The notes under the pieces: generated by a model | What the model was told of the DNA's origin: nothing | What the model saw: the letters and a program-made list of their open reading frames with translations, nothing else | The model's database searches: none | Program-made: the position numbers and the translations under genes | DNA from: an uncultured Bacteroidales bacterium | GTDB taxonomy: Bacteria; Bacteroidota; Bacteroidia; Bacteroidales; UBA932 | Assembly (NCBI GenBank): GCA_944325435.1 | Contig: CALVAC010000007.1 | Location: forward strand, 1 to 64,000 | DNA: 64,000 nt | Direction: 5' to 3' | Part shown: positions 17,769 to 27,340 of the stretch, one piece after another | How the letters are laid out: the number at the start of each line of letters is the position of its first letter | Position numbering within the stretch: the stretch's first letter is position 1

Positions 17769-19055
17769 CTATCTCGTCATCCCGAGAACGAACTGATACC
17801 TTACGATATAACCTCCGGAGCCGGCAGGTGGATTGTCAGCGAATGCATAGAAGCCGAACCCGGTTACAGGATCTTCTGCGGCTGTCCATGCCCCGTTGTC
17901 AACAGCCTCCAGCTCAGGCGCATCCTCAGACATGCTGAAAATAAGATCAAGGCCATATCCCTCTGTCCAGGAATAGGTTCCGCCGCTTGTCCTCGCACAT
18001 ACGAAGACATACCTGTCCCCGCTCATGCCTACATACTGGAATACCATCGTCAGCTTGCCGGCCTCCTCGTCATAGCCCAGCTCTATGTCATATTCCAGAC
18101 CCGACATCACATACCCTGTACCATCAGCGTTTTCTTCAAGGACGACATCCTCCTCAATGACCGAACCTCCATCGGCAGTGCTGTACCGGAACTTCCAGTC
18201 ACCGAGGAAATATGAATAGCTGTACATAAGCTGGGAGACCGTTATCGTCTGTACAGTCTTTCCATCTGCGTTAATGAACGATATCGAACCAGAACGGGCC
18301 GCTCCTGAAGTGTTCTCCGTCACCGAAACAGTGGATGTCTCCATATTATATGTTATCCATTCATCTGAAGCCGAAACCGTCAGCCCCTGTTCCATTTCAT
18401 CGTAGAATTCCGTCTTCCGCAGTTCCACCGCATCCTCATCCCTTGAGAACGCCAGAGTGCGCTGTTCGAATATGGTCACCATCGGCTGGGTGACTGTAAT
18501 CCGGACCGGATCTTTCCATGTCCCGCCCACGGAAACCGTAGCGGTAAGGTCCTCCCCTTCGAGATTAGGCCCCGCACTGAGCACGACCGTGGAATTCTCT
18601 ACAGTGTAGCTCAGCCAGTCCTGGTCTATCTCCACCTTGATTTCCGCTATGTTGGAATAGCATTCTATGGCGATTTCTCCTCCTCCGGCATCCATCTCCA
18701 GAGGTTCATCGCCCACAGACAATATCGCCCCCATCTGCACGATATTCACGACCTGGCTCACCCCATCCGCACTGATGGTGATATTGGCCGTCCTGGAAAA
18801 CTCTTCATTGCTCTGTCCTACAGTGAAACGCACAGACGCGGCATCCGCACCGTCCACCGTGAGCCAAGACCTGTCCGACACTGCAGATATTTCCGCACCG
18901 GATGTCGAGATGACAACCTCACCTGCACCTCCTGCCGCAGGGAACTCCTTGTCTACGGCCACAATGTCAAGATATGCCTCCGGGGCTTCCTCACCGATAC
19001 ATCCCGACAGGACAAATACCGGCAGTACAATGACCGTTAAAAGTATCTTTTTCAT
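17769..19055 (-). CDS. BACON-domain lipoprotein
   Basis: A surface lipoprotein of 428 residues (lipobox LSGC, Cys19). Three tandem BACON-type beta-sandwich repeats run from about residue 28 to 280. Each has the pattern of a strand, a WLT/WLS/WIT motif (SDRSWLTVDG; IDQDWLSYTV; ASDEWITYNM) and a closing TITVSQL-like strand. BACON domains usually hold surface enzymes away from the membrane or bind mucin or glycan. The final 145 residues (from FLGDWKFRYS) form a different beta domain that resembles the C-terminal part of the neighbouring DUF4302 protein. It is the last gene of the SusC/SusD operon, 10 bases after the DUF4302 gene. Confidence 0.8.
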   Translation of the reverse strand: MKKILLTVIVLPVFVLSGCIGEEAPEAYLDIVAVDKEFPAAGGAGEVVISTSGAEISAVSDRSWLTVDGADAASVRFTVGQSNEEFSRTANITISADGVSQVVNIVQMGAILSVGDEPLEMDAGGGEIAIECYSNIAEIKVEIDQDWLSYTVENSTVVLSAGPNLEGEDLTATVSVGGTWKDPVRITVTQPMVTIFEQRTLAFSRDEDAVELRKTEFYDEMEQGLTVSASDEWITYNMETSTVSVTENTSGAARSGSISFINADGKTVQTITVSQLMYSYSYFLGDWKFRYSTADGGSVIEEDVVLEENADGTGYVMSGLEYDIELGYDEEAGKLTMVFQYVGMSGDRYVFVCARTSGGTYSWTEGYGLDLIFSMSEDAPELEAVDNGAWTAAEDPVTGFGFYAFADNPPAGSGGYIVRYQFVLGMTR

Positions 19056-19065
19056 AACTGTCTGT

Positions 19066-20373
19066 CTAATTTGTTTTTGTCAATGTCTCCATATCTTCCA
19101 GCAGCAACAGTCTGGATACCCTTGTTGCAGAAGATGCCGTAGTAGGCGATGTGAACCTGTAAAGGGATATGGATGATGTGCCCCTCGACCACACCCCGTT
19201 ATCCTCGAACGCAAGGCTGATTCCAGCGTCCGTCTGCCCCCCGTTGTTGACAAGGTTGAAGCCGTATGTTTCAGCGTATGCCAGATAATTGTCGGAGCTG
19301 TAAGGGCAGAACCATATGTAATATTCATCATTCTCCATCCCGACATACTGTGTAGTCATAGTCAGATGCCCGTCCGGATACCACCCGAGGACGAAAGTGT
19401 ATGTGTTGGACCCATACTCCATAAGCATGTTCAGGGTCGAATAGTCTCCATTGGAGGTTATCTCCACCTGCATGGTCTCGCCGCCGTCATACGCCATCTC
19501 GTATGTACCCGGGAAATCATCGTATGCAATATAGTCCGGGCTTTGACTTCCCTTGACTTCCACGGTCACTGACGCCCCTGACCCATCGATGGCATCCGAT
19601 GCCACAAACACTTCGGAATCACTGTTCCATACAAGGTTCTGCATAGTCACACCCCCTATCTCCACCGGCTCGTAGAAAACGATTCCCGTAGTGGAATACG
19701 CAAACGGGTAACTGGCCTCCACATAGTATTCCGGATTATCTTCGGAAGGCACATCGCAATAGAGGACATTGTATTCCCCATCGGATTCCAGAGTCTCGCC
19801 ATTGACATCGTAGGATACATAATACTGTCTCCTGATGTCGGAGATGGACTCTATAGCAGACACGATATCGGTCTCAAGGGCAGTGAACACAATCCTGTTT
19901 CCGGTCTTGATGCCCCTGAACTCCAGCTGTCTGCTGTCTCCTCCCACGTATGCGAACTCGAAATCCCCTCCGTAGTCGTTGCCGGAAAAATAATCAGGGT
20001 CAGACCAGTAGTGGATATAGTCATTGTAGGTGTCGAAAGTGAGCACCACGCTTGAAGACATGTTGACAGTATAATGGCTCGTCTGTGTCTCGGAAACGGT
20101 TCTGGCCTTTTCCCATGCCACTTCGACATTGCCATTCGCCCCGAACCTGGCGGCGTATGTAGAACCTCCGTATGCCCTGTCAGTCCCGGGATAATATTGT
20201 ATAAGCCAGCCGTGCTCTGCAGATGTCAGCAGGTCGGCACACTCGGACACTTTCGCGGAAATCCTCTGGGATGCACTCTGTTCGAACACATCCTCGATCT
20301 CATACACGCAGGATACAGGCATTGCAGCCATGGCCGCAGCACAAAATATGCACAATAACTTTTTCATGGTCAT
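19066..20373 (-). CDS. DUF4302 lipoprotein
   Basis: A 435-residue lipoprotein (lipobox PVSC). The N-terminal third matches DUF4302 (EDVFEQSASQRISAKVSEC, then LLTSAEHGWLIQYYPG), a family found next to SusC/SusD and zinc metallohydrolase lipoproteins in Bacteroidales. It probably serves as an extra surface-exposed ligand-binding subunit. The ATG at 20373 overlaps the stop of the upstream gene as ATGA; a second ATG six bases later would also give a good signal. The last 110 residues (FPGTYEMAY to the end) resemble the C-terminal module of the BACON lipoprotein downstream. Confidence 0.78.
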   Translation of the reverse strand: MTMKKLLCIFCAAAMAAMPVSCVYEIEDVFEQSASQRISAKVSECADLLTSAEHGWLIQYYPGTDRAYGGSTYAARFGANGNVEVAWEKARTVSETQTSHYTVNMSSSVVLTFDTYNDYIHYWSDPDYFSGNDYGGDFEFAYVGGDSRQLEFRGIKTGNRIVFTALETDIVSAIESISDIRRQYYVSYDVNGETLESDGEYNVLYCDVPSEDNPEYYVEASYPFAYSTTGIVFYEPVEIGGVTMQNLVWNSDSEVFVASDAIDGSGASVTVEVKGSQSPDYIAYDDFPGTYEMAYDGGETMQVEITSNGDYSTLNMLMEYGSNTYTFVLGWYPDGHLTMTTQYVGMENDEYYIWFCPYSSDNYLAYAETYGFNLVNNGGQTDAGISLAFEDNGVWSRGTSSISLYRFTSPTTASSATRVSRLLLLEDMETLTKTN

Positions 20374-21314
20374 TCCTCCGTACTAAAGTCTGTCCAGTCC
20401 ACCTGGGAAAGTTCTCCATACCTCCTGGCAAGGACAGCACGGAGACTGTCGATATCTATATCCCAGGAATCCATCATATAGTTCCTGACTATGGTGAGCT
20501 TCCTTTCGATTATTGATGAGCCTTCTTCCCCTGCAGTCTCCATCCGGCTCTCCCAGTCTTCATCCGAAAGGGTGATGTAATGCGAGAGCACCTCCACGAA
20601 ATCCTCGCTCGCCGCACTCGAAGCATAATTTGTGATGAATCCCATCTGCAGAGCCTCCTCATCCCCCACAGAGGTCCACTGCGCCACATAGTCGCCCTGG
20701 GATATCAGGTCGAAATCTGTCGGGTAATCCTTGTTCTGGTTGAGGATATGGCCGAACTCGTGGTGTGCCGTCTGCAGATAGCTGTCATTGATGGCATCCA
20801 CATCGTTCACCGTAATGGTATAGCCGGCACTCTCATCCTCCGGATCGTTGTAGGTGACTGTCACTATCCCATCATTTATGAGCCGGTTCGCCACATAGAA
20901 GGTTATCTTCAGTCCGCCTTCCGCAGTACCGAGGCGTATGGTGCCTCCACTGTACGCACCGGATCCGATTATAGCCATCACCCGGGGCGCGTTCTCCCTC
21001 ACGAAATCGACATCCGCCACTTCGGCATACGGGTCAAGCCAGAGGTATTTGATCACCTTGGCAAGCACCTTCGAGCATATCTCGTATGCCGGGGCCACAT
21101 CATAGTCCATATCGGACTCTATATCCTCATACCTGTACAGGAACCTGATATTATATGGAGCACGGTAGTTCTCCTCCAGCCACAGGTCGAATTCCGTCGG
21201 ATCGGAGGTCTGGTCTATAACGACACTCACCGGGCTGAGCTCATCCTTGCTGCAGGACAACAGGACAGCCAGTGAAGCCACGACCGGAATCATATATGAA
21301 ATAACTCTTTTCAT
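20370..21314 (-). CDS. Substrate import-associated zinc metallohydrolase lipoprotein
   Basis: A 314-residue lipoprotein (lipobox VLLSC, Cys21). The zinc motif HHEFGHILNQ puts HExxH at residues 185-189. It is followed by a long Asp/Glu-rich region and EDFVEVLSHYI, which may supply the third ligand. Length, signal and position next to SusC/SusD fit the family of TonB-transporter-linked HExxH lipoproteins (putative zinc-binding metallopeptidases). These are thought to process a substrate, possibly a peptide or glycopeptide, at the surface before import. It lies 19 bases after susD and overlaps the DUF4302 gene by 4 bases. Confidence 0.85.
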   Translation of the reverse strand: MKRVISYMIPVVASLAVLLSCSKDELSPVSVVIDQTSDPTEFDLWLEENYRAPYNIRFLYRYEDIESDMDYDVAPAYEICSKVLAKVIKYLWLDPYAEVADVDFVRENAPRVMAIIGSGAYSGGTIRLGTAEGGLKITFYVANRLINDGIVTVTYNDPEDESAGYTITVNDVDAINDSYLQTAHHEFGHILNQNKDYPTDFDLISQGDYVAQWTSVGDEEALQMGFITNYASSAASEDFVEVLSHYITLSDEDWESRMETAGEEGSSIIERKLTIVRNYMMDSWDIDIDSLRAVLARRYGELSQVDWTDFSTEE

Positions 21315-21333
21315 CGTAAAAATAATTTAAGGT

Positions 21334-22848
21334 TTAACGGGGATTCGCCTCCAGTCCCGCAGAGAGCACCGTGACAGGCAGCTGTATTGCGAGACGCAGA
21401 TCGTACGGGGCTATCTCCACCGGAGCCTCCCCATCGATGGTATGGGTGTACGCTATGCCGTATCTTTTCAGGTCGTTCAGACGCGTGCCTTCCTGCACTG
21501 TCATGAGACGCCGTGCATGCAGACACGCCTTCACAAGATTCTCCTGGGTCGCATCCGCAAAGACAAGCCCTCTTGGAGCCATCACAGGGTTGTTGTATTC
21601 GGCATCGGCGTAATAGTCCGCAATATCGGATGCAGAGAGGGTCACAGTAAAGCCGAGACTGTGATAGAAATAATTGAGATCCCTTGCGGCATCATCGTAA
21701 AACCCAAGCATCGCGTTGGCCTCGGCCCTGTCTATCATTGTCTTCTCTGATGTGAACACCTGTATTACGAGATACGGATATCCGGTTCCCGCCACCTGGT
21801 CTGTATAGAGGAAGTATTCGGTGATCTTAGGGGAGTAATAATATATGGAACTGCTCTGGTATGCAGTCGCATAAGGTATCCTGGGATTCGCCGATGACGA
21901 GCTGGACATGGCTCCCCACGGGGTAGGTCCGTTGATGGTCTCGTTGACCGTGATATCCCTTGTCATGAAATATCTTCCGCTGCGGTATCTCATGAAGCGG
22001 GACCTGAAGCCGTGTCCCATGAAATTTGCCTGTTCCTCTGATGAGTTGTAGACCTGCTTGTATTCATCCGCCGTGGTCCCGGTGTACAGATCCCAGTTCC
22101 TGAAATAGATGGTAGGGTCTTCCCCGAGAGCCATCGTGGCATACTCCTCCGCCTTGTCATAATCTCCGTAGTAAAGATAGAACTGCGCAGCGAAGGCAGC
22201 CGCAGCGGTCGTATTGAAATGGTATTTCGGATGTGTATAGTTGCCGTCATCTATCAGAGGGAAACCGGCCTCGATGTCTGCCGCTATCTTCCCGTACACA
22301 TCCGCCACGGTCTCCCTGCTCCTTTCCACGAAGACCGTGGACTCAGGTTCAGTCACGTATGGGATTCCAAGGTCTGAACTGCTGCTGACAGTGTTATATG
22401 CCTGGCAGAACGCATTCACGAGGCAGAAATGCCCGTATGCACGGCACAACAGGGCTTCTCCTTTCTGAGGATTGAGGCTTTCCCCGCCCCCGAGATTCTC
22501 TATGGCTTCAAGCGCAAGGTTCGCACAGGCGATGGCGGAATATGTATAGCGCCAAAGCTCTGTAGGGGAATCGAACGAGTCATCGGTTATGTCATCGAAC
22601 CTGTATGCCTCCTCGAATATCGAATAGTTCACATCCCTGGTAGTGCCATAGTCGCTGACATTGTCGGACATCATCTCCTGCATGCACAGCGATGTCGCGT
22701 TGGCATACGCGGAAACCAGTATGGAAGTGATTTTCTCAGGAGTGTCAAGCTCAGTCCTGTTGTCAGGCATCACATCGAGATAGTCGTTGCATGATACTGA
22801 AACAGCCAGCACCAGCGCATATACGGATATATTAAATATTCTTTTCAT
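21334..22848 (-). CDS. RagB/SusD-family nutrient-binding lipoprotein
   Basis: A 504-residue SusD-like surface lipoprotein (signal ending VSVSC, then NDYLDVMPDN, the typical SusD start). TPR-type helices follow (YSAIACANLALEAIENL; GEALLCRAYGHFCLVNAF), and the C-terminal part has the usual LVKACLHARRLMTVQEGTRLNDLKRYGI helix. It sits 12 bases after the partner susC. SusD proteins cap the SusC barrel and help capture the ligand. The substrate is not evident, but the neighbouring metallohydrolase hints at a peptide-containing ligand. Confidence 0.92.
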   Translation of the reverse strand: MKRIFNISVYALVLAVSVSCNDYLDVMPDNRTELDTPEKITSILVSAYANATSLCMQEMMSDNVSDYGTTRDVNYSIFEEAYRFDDITDDSFDSPTELWRYTYSAIACANLALEAIENLGGGESLNPQKGEALLCRAYGHFCLVNAFCQAYNTVSSSSDLGIPYVTEPESTVFVERSRETVADVYGKIAADIEAGFPLIDDGNYTHPKYHFNTTAAAAFAAQFYLYYGDYDKAEEYATMALGEDPTIYFRNWDLYTGTTADEYKQVYNSSEEQANFMGHGFRSRFMRYRSGRYFMTRDITVNETINGPTPWGAMSSSSSANPRIPYATAYQSSSIYYYSPKITEYFLYTDQVAGTGYPYLVIQVFTSEKTMIDRAEANAMLGFYDDAARDLNYFYHSLGFTVTLSASDIADYYADAEYNNPVMAPRGLVFADATQENLVKACLHARRLMTVQEGTRLNDLKRYGIAYTHTIDGEAPVEIAPYDLRLAIQLPVTVLSAGLEANPR

Positions 22849-22860
22849 AACGCCCTCCTT

Positions 22861-25800
22861 TTAGAAACCGAATTTAAGGGTCAGTGTGAACTGCCGCGCC
22901 AACGGGGACGACACACCTCCGGACATGTAATATTCAGGATCCTGTCCGCCAAGAGCCTTGTCCGCATAGATCAGGAACGGGTTGGTCACCTGCAGTTTCA
23001 GTGACAGGTTGTCGAACCTGGCCTTGCTTATGAGCTGCTTCGGGAACTGGTACGTAAGGGATATCTCCTTCATACGGATGAAATCTCCTTTTGCGACCCT
23101 CGCGCTCGAGTAGTTGTAGGCATTGTAGCCACGGCGCAGGGAGGAAGTGGTGTATTCCTGGAGCTGACGGCGGCTCGCTATCACAGGCACATCGGTATAG
23201 GCCTCATCCCCGGACACCATCCAGCGGTTCCTGAATTCCCCTGTCATCGAATAGAAGTCCGAGTAGGAATAGTCAAACACCGGATTGAGCCTTATCACAT
23301 TGCCGAACCCGTATGTCATAAATATGTTCAGGCGGAAATTCTTCCAGGTGAACGTGTTCCCGAACCCTCCGGTATAGACGGGGTCTGTCGGGCCTTCGTA
23401 CTTCAGGGTCTTGAGTATCTCCTCTTCCGATGCCTGGAAATTTATGTCATCGAAATTTTCCTTTGTATAGGTCACCCCTCCGAGTTCGAACACAGGGAAG
23501 CCTTCGCTGTCCAGGCCTGTGAACGGAATGGAGAACAGGGAATACGGGGCATAGCCTTCGAGGTTGTATCCGGTACCCATCACAAGGTCCATAATGTTGG
23601 CATCGGTATCGAGGTTGGTTATCCTCTGCCGGCTCCACGAGAAAGTCAGGTCAGTCGTCCACGTGAAGTCGCGCGTATCGATGTTCCTTGTGGAAAGGGT
23701 GAATTCCACACCGTTCGACTTCATATCAGCGACATTGGCGTACTTCCAGATCTCGCCCCCGGTGCCGATGGTATTGGCCCGACCGAGGAGGTCGAAATTG
23801 TTTCTCCAGTACGCATCCAGCTCGAGGTTTATCCTGTTGCCGATGAACCCTGCCGCAAGACCGACATTCAGCTCGTGCTTCTTCTCGTATGTCAAATCGC
23901 TGTTGCCGAGCATACTGATTTCAAGTCCCGTCTCGATATCATCTGCCGATGGCCTGAAAGCATCACTGGTGCTCTGCAGGATGACGGTAGCATTGGATAT
24001 GTAGTCAGGACCTGCATCCGCGGTCAGGGAATAGGAGGCCTTGAGAGTGAGATGCGACAGGGCATCAGAAGCCATGTTACGGAAGAACTCCTCCTCATGC
24101 ATGTTCCAGGCCGCACCTACATTCCAGGTCGGCAGCCAGCGGGCTGAACGCGACCGTCCGAGCCTGTTGGTACCTTCATAGCGGAAAGTACCGTTCAGGG
24201 AATAGCGTCCCTTGTACGAATAGTTGGCCATCGCAAAGAATGCCACCGATCTCCTCAGAGTATTCTCCAAAGTGAAATAGTCGGTACTGTTCTCTGCCCC
24301 CTGCTTGAAAGCAAGATAGTTGTAGAAAGCCTGCTCTCCCTGGTTATACTGCATTCCCCAGCCCCTGAACCAGTCGTTGGAACGCCTCACAGATGTGATT
24401 TCCTGTCCTGCATACAGATGCAGCAGATGGGTATCCCTGAACGAATGGTTCCAGGTAATCGAGTTTCGTATGGTATAGCTCGGAGACCTGTATTCGCGCT
24501 TCTCGTATATTCCTCCGTTAGGAAGGATTGTCACAGGCAGCTGGTTGAGCTGGTCAGGGTCATCGTAGAGATACGGGTTGCTGTCCCTGATGACGGCATC
24601 CGACATCTCCCTGTATGCCCTTGCCTGGTTGGAGTCATCCTTGATATGGTGCTCCATCGAAGTCTGGTTGTAGCGGAAAGACGCAAGGGAATTGAACTCA
24701 AGCCCGGGTATTATCTCCCATTTGAGTTCTCCCTGGAAGCGCAGGTCTGTCGCATTGATATCGATATAGTTGTTCTGCAGTTCCTCGAAAATGTTGAAAG
24801 AGGTGTAGTTACGGACATAGTCCTCATCGGGGTCCAGGGCCCGGGATGCATTCAGGGCATAACTGAACGGGTTGATGTCGAAATCCCTGTCCACCTCTCC
24901 ATAAACCGCATCCACATCCTGGCTGAGAGTACCCGGAGCCTGCTGCTTGCGGTAACTCCCGTTTCCGAGGAGAGTGAAGCTGAGGTTGTCCAGTATACGG
25001 AATGTGGTGTTGGCGTTGAAAGTATAACGCTGTACAGAACTCCTCTCATACCAGCCCGGGTCATCCATTACACTCATGGATATGTAGGATGAAGCTTTCT
25101 CGCTGCCGAGGGATATGCTCACGGAATGGTTCATCATTATCGACTCCTTGAACAGGAGGTCGAACCAGTCGGTGTTGCGGTATTCCGCCTGGCGGAGGTA
25201 TGCGTTCATTGCCGCATCGGTATACGGCAGGCCGAACTGTCCCGTAGTGGAGTTATAGGTATTGATCAGTTCGTACATCTTGCCGTAGACCCCGTACTCC
25301 CTGGACCTCAATGTCCCGGCAAGATCAAAGAAACCTTTGTCGGCCAGTTCCTGATAGACACTTATCTGTTCCTGGGAGTTCATAATGTTGTAGTCCCTGT
25401 AGGATGGCTTCAGACGCATCGTGAACTCCCCGGTATAGTTGATGCGAGCCGTGCCCGGACGGCCTTTCTTGGTGGTGATGACAATCACGCCTGCCATCGC
25501 CTTGGCCCCGTAGATTGAAGTCGCGGACCCATCCTTAAGGATATTGATGCTCTCTATGTCATCCGAGTTGAGACCCGCGATTGCCGAGCTCACCATCGTG
25601 ACGGCATCTCCGGAAGACAGTTCATCAGTGTTTATCTCGGTGACATCCTCGATGATCACTCCGTCCACGACCCACAGAGGTTTGGAGTTTCCGAGAATGG
25701 ATGTCGCGCCCCTCACCCTGATCTTCGGGGCCGTACCGAATGTAGAAGACACATTCTGGACAGATACCCCCGCAGACCTGCCTTCAAGCGAACGGCTGAT

Positions 25801-26211
25801 GTCCGCCACTCCGCTCAGCACCATCTCATCAGCATTGAGCCTGTCCGATGCACCGGTAAAGAGACGCTTGTCGATGTTCGTCATACCGGTCGAGACTACT
25901 GCGGCATCAAGGGACTCCGAGTCAGGCTCCAGTTCGATCCTCATTACAGGAGCGACCTGGACCTCCACCATTTTATAACCCAGATACGAAACAATTAGTT
26001 GCCCCCCCTGAGGAGCCTTCAAAGAGAAATTTCCGTCGACATCAGTAATGACACCGACATTGTCAGCACCTTCCAGCAAAATTGCTGCACCGATGGCCGG
26101 TTCGCCATTATCGTCAACGACACGGCCCCGCACTTCAATCTCCTGCTGCTGCGCAGAAAGACAGACAGCAGAGAATGTGCAGAAAAACAGCAAGAAAATT
26201 TTTCTGACCAT
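22861..26211 (-). CDS. SusC/RagA TonB-linked outer-membrane transporter
   Basis: A TonB-dependent transporter of 1116 residues. The signal peptide ends near CLSAQ. A carboxypeptidase-regulatory-like domain covers about residues 24-95 (VRGRVVDDNGEPAIGAAI; VSYLGYK). The plug domain follows (SLEGRSAGVSVQN, KIRVRGATSILGNSKPLW, VVDGVII, and ESINILKDGSATSIYGAKA with VIVITTKKG), then the 22-strand barrel ending in FTLTLKFGF. There is no STN domain and no ECF/FecR pair next to it, unlike the second SusC in this window. It heads a five-gene operon (SusC, SusD, metallohydrolase, DUF4302, BACON). Confidence 0.95.
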   Translation of the reverse strand: MVRKIFLLFFCTFSAVCLSAQQQEIEVRGRVVDDNGEPAIGAAILLEGADNVGVITDVDGNFSLKAPQGGQLIVSYLGYKMVEVQVAPVMRIELEPDSESLDAAVVSTGMTNIDKRLFTGASDRLNADEMVLSGVADISRSLEGRSAGVSVQNVSSTFGTAPKIRVRGATSILGNSKPLWVVDGVIIEDVTEINTDELSSGDAVTMVSSAIAGLNSDDIESINILKDGSATSIYGAKAMAGVIVITTKKGRPGTARINYTGEFTMRLKPSYRDYNIMNSQEQISVYQELADKGFFDLAGTLRSREYGVYGKMYELINTYNSTTGQFGLPYTDAAMNAYLRQAEYRNTDWFDLLFKESIMMNHSVSISLGSEKASSYISMSVMDDPGWYERSSVQRYTFNANTTFRILDNLSFTLLGNGSYRKQQAPGTLSQDVDAVYGEVDRDFDINPFSYALNASRALDPDEDYVRNYTSFNIFEELQNNYIDINATDLRFQGELKWEIIPGLEFNSLASFRYNQTSMEHHIKDDSNQARAYREMSDAVIRDSNPYLYDDPDQLNQLPVTILPNGGIYEKREYRSPSYTIRNSITWNHSFRDTHLLHLYAGQEITSVRRSNDWFRGWGMQYNQGEQAFYNYLAFKQGAENSTDYFTLENTLRRSVAFFAMANYSYKGRYSLNGTFRYEGTNRLGRSRSARWLPTWNVGAAWNMHEEEFFRNMASDALSHLTLKASYSLTADAGPDYISNATVILQSTSDAFRPSADDIETGLEISMLGNSDLTYEKKHELNVGLAAGFIGNRINLELDAYWRNNFDLLGRANTIGTGGEIWKYANVADMKSNGVEFTLSTRNIDTRDFTWTTDLTFSWSRQRITNLDTDANIMDLVMGTGYNLEGYAPYSLFSIPFTGLDSEGFPVFELGGVTYTKENFDDINFQASEEEILKTLKYEGPTDPVYTGGFGNTFTWKNFRLNIFMTYGFGNVIRLNPVFDYSYSDFYSMTGEFRNRWMVSGDEAYTDVPVIASRRQLQEYTTSSLRRGYNAYNYSSARVAKGDFIRMKEISLTYQFPKQLISKARFDNLSLKLQVTNPFLIYADKALGGQDPEYYMSGGVSSPLARQFTLTLKFGF

Positions 26212-26297
26212 AGGCTGGTTGAATTAATTGTTAATAATAGGATTCCGGGGATAAAATTATAAACTGAAGATGAAAAAAACAAGCAGAAAAAGAATAA

Positions 26298-26331
26298 AAA
26301 ATGCCCTCTGTAACAGCACAGAAGGCATTTT
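26298..26331 (-). terminator. Terminator of the translation/ftsY operon
   Basis: AAAATGCCTTCTGT and ACAGAGGGCATTTT (minus-strand reading) form a 14-bp stem with one mismatch around a 6-base loop, followed by a T-rich tract. It lies 70 bases past the ftsY stop codon and before the susC gene. The A/T flanks would let it work in either direction. Confidence 0.75.
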
Positions 26332-26403
26332 CAAAATATTGATTTCAAATCTGAAGCGGAAGCGGATTTTTCGTTTAAACCTTTAACCGGGCTTTTCGGC
26401 GCA

Positions 26404-27336
26404 TCACCGTCCAAAATCCTCTTTCGAGAAGAGGGACTCGACGAATTCCTTCTTGTTGAAGACCTTGAGGTCATCCATCCCTTCCCCTATACCTATAAAC
26501 TTGACCGGTATCCTGAACTGGTCTACAATACCGATGACTACCCCTCCTTTTGCCGAGCCATCCAGCTTGGTGACCGCAAGTGCCGTCACATCGGTTGCCC
26601 TGGAGAACTCCCTGGCCTGCTGGAAAGCATTCTGGCCTGTGGAGCCATCGAGCACCAGCAGGACTTCATGCGGAGCATCCGGAATCACCTTGCGCATCAC
26701 ATTGCGTATCTTCGTAAGCTCGTTCATCAGATCCACCCTGTTGTGGAGCCTGCCCGCAGTGTCTATCAGCACCACATCAGCATCCTTTGCCACAGCCGAG
26801 CTGACCGTGTCGAACGCCACAGAGGCCGGATCCGCGCCCATCTGCTGCTTCACAATATCCGCTCCTGCCCTTTCCGCCCAGATTGTGAGCTGGTCCACGG
26901 CCGCTGCACGGAAAGTGTCAGCCGCACCGAGAACAACCTTCTTTCCCTGTGACTTCAGCATGGCAGCAAGCTTGCCTATGGTGGTTGTTTTCCCGACTCC
27001 GTTCACTCCTACAACCATAATGACATACGGTTTCTTCGAGAAGTCGAATGGCTTCACGGCATCATCTTCACCACCGACATTGAGCAGGGAAGATATCTCC
27101 TCCCTGAGCATCCCCGTGAGTTCCTCCAGAGACACATACCTGTCCCTCTCCACCCTGTCCTGCAGGGCGTCGACAATCCTGAGGGTGGTATCCACCCCCA
27201 TATCAGAAGCGATCAGAGCCTCCTCGATATTGTCAAGAAGGTCGTCATCGACCTTTGATTTGCCGACCACGACCCTCGACAGACGTTCGAAGAAACTCCG
27301 TTTCGTCTTCGCTATCCCTTTATCAAATATACCCAA
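26404..27336 (-). CDS. ftsY: Signal recognition particle receptor FtsY
   Basis: The SRP receptor GTPase that docks ribosome-SRP complexes at the membrane for co-translational insertion. At 310 residues it is the short form without a large acidic A domain. The N domain is followed by the G domain with P-loop GVNGVGKTT (about 110-118), AADTFRAAAVDQL (135-150), DTAGRLHNR (192-200) and TKLDGSAKGG near the C terminus. No ATG fits the start: the frame opens with TTG (27334-27336), 4 bases after the DUF4295 stop codon, giving the normal N terminus GIFDKGIAKTK. Translation is probably coupled to the gene before it. Confidence 0.95.
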   Translation of the reverse strand: MGIFDKGIAKTKRSFFERLSRVVVGKSKVDDDLLDNIEEALIASDMGVDTTLRIVDALQDRVERDRYVSLEELTGMLREEISSLLNVGGEDDAVKPFDFSKKPYVIMVVGVNGVGKTTTIGKLAAMLKSQGKKVVLGAADTFRAAAVDQLTIWAERAGADIVKQQMGADPASVAFDTVSSAVAKDADVVLIDTAGRLHNRVDLMNELTKIRNVMRKVIPDAPHEVLLVLDGSTGQNAFQQAREFSRATDVTALAVTKLDGSAKGGVVIGIVDQFRIPVKFIGIGEGMDDLKVFNKKEFVESLFSKEDFGR

Positions 27337-27340
27337 GGAA

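Noticed and set aside
24418..25092. Plus-strand frames inside the susC gene (about 224 residues)
   Set aside because: They are shadows of the SusC barrel codons, with no recognisable domain.
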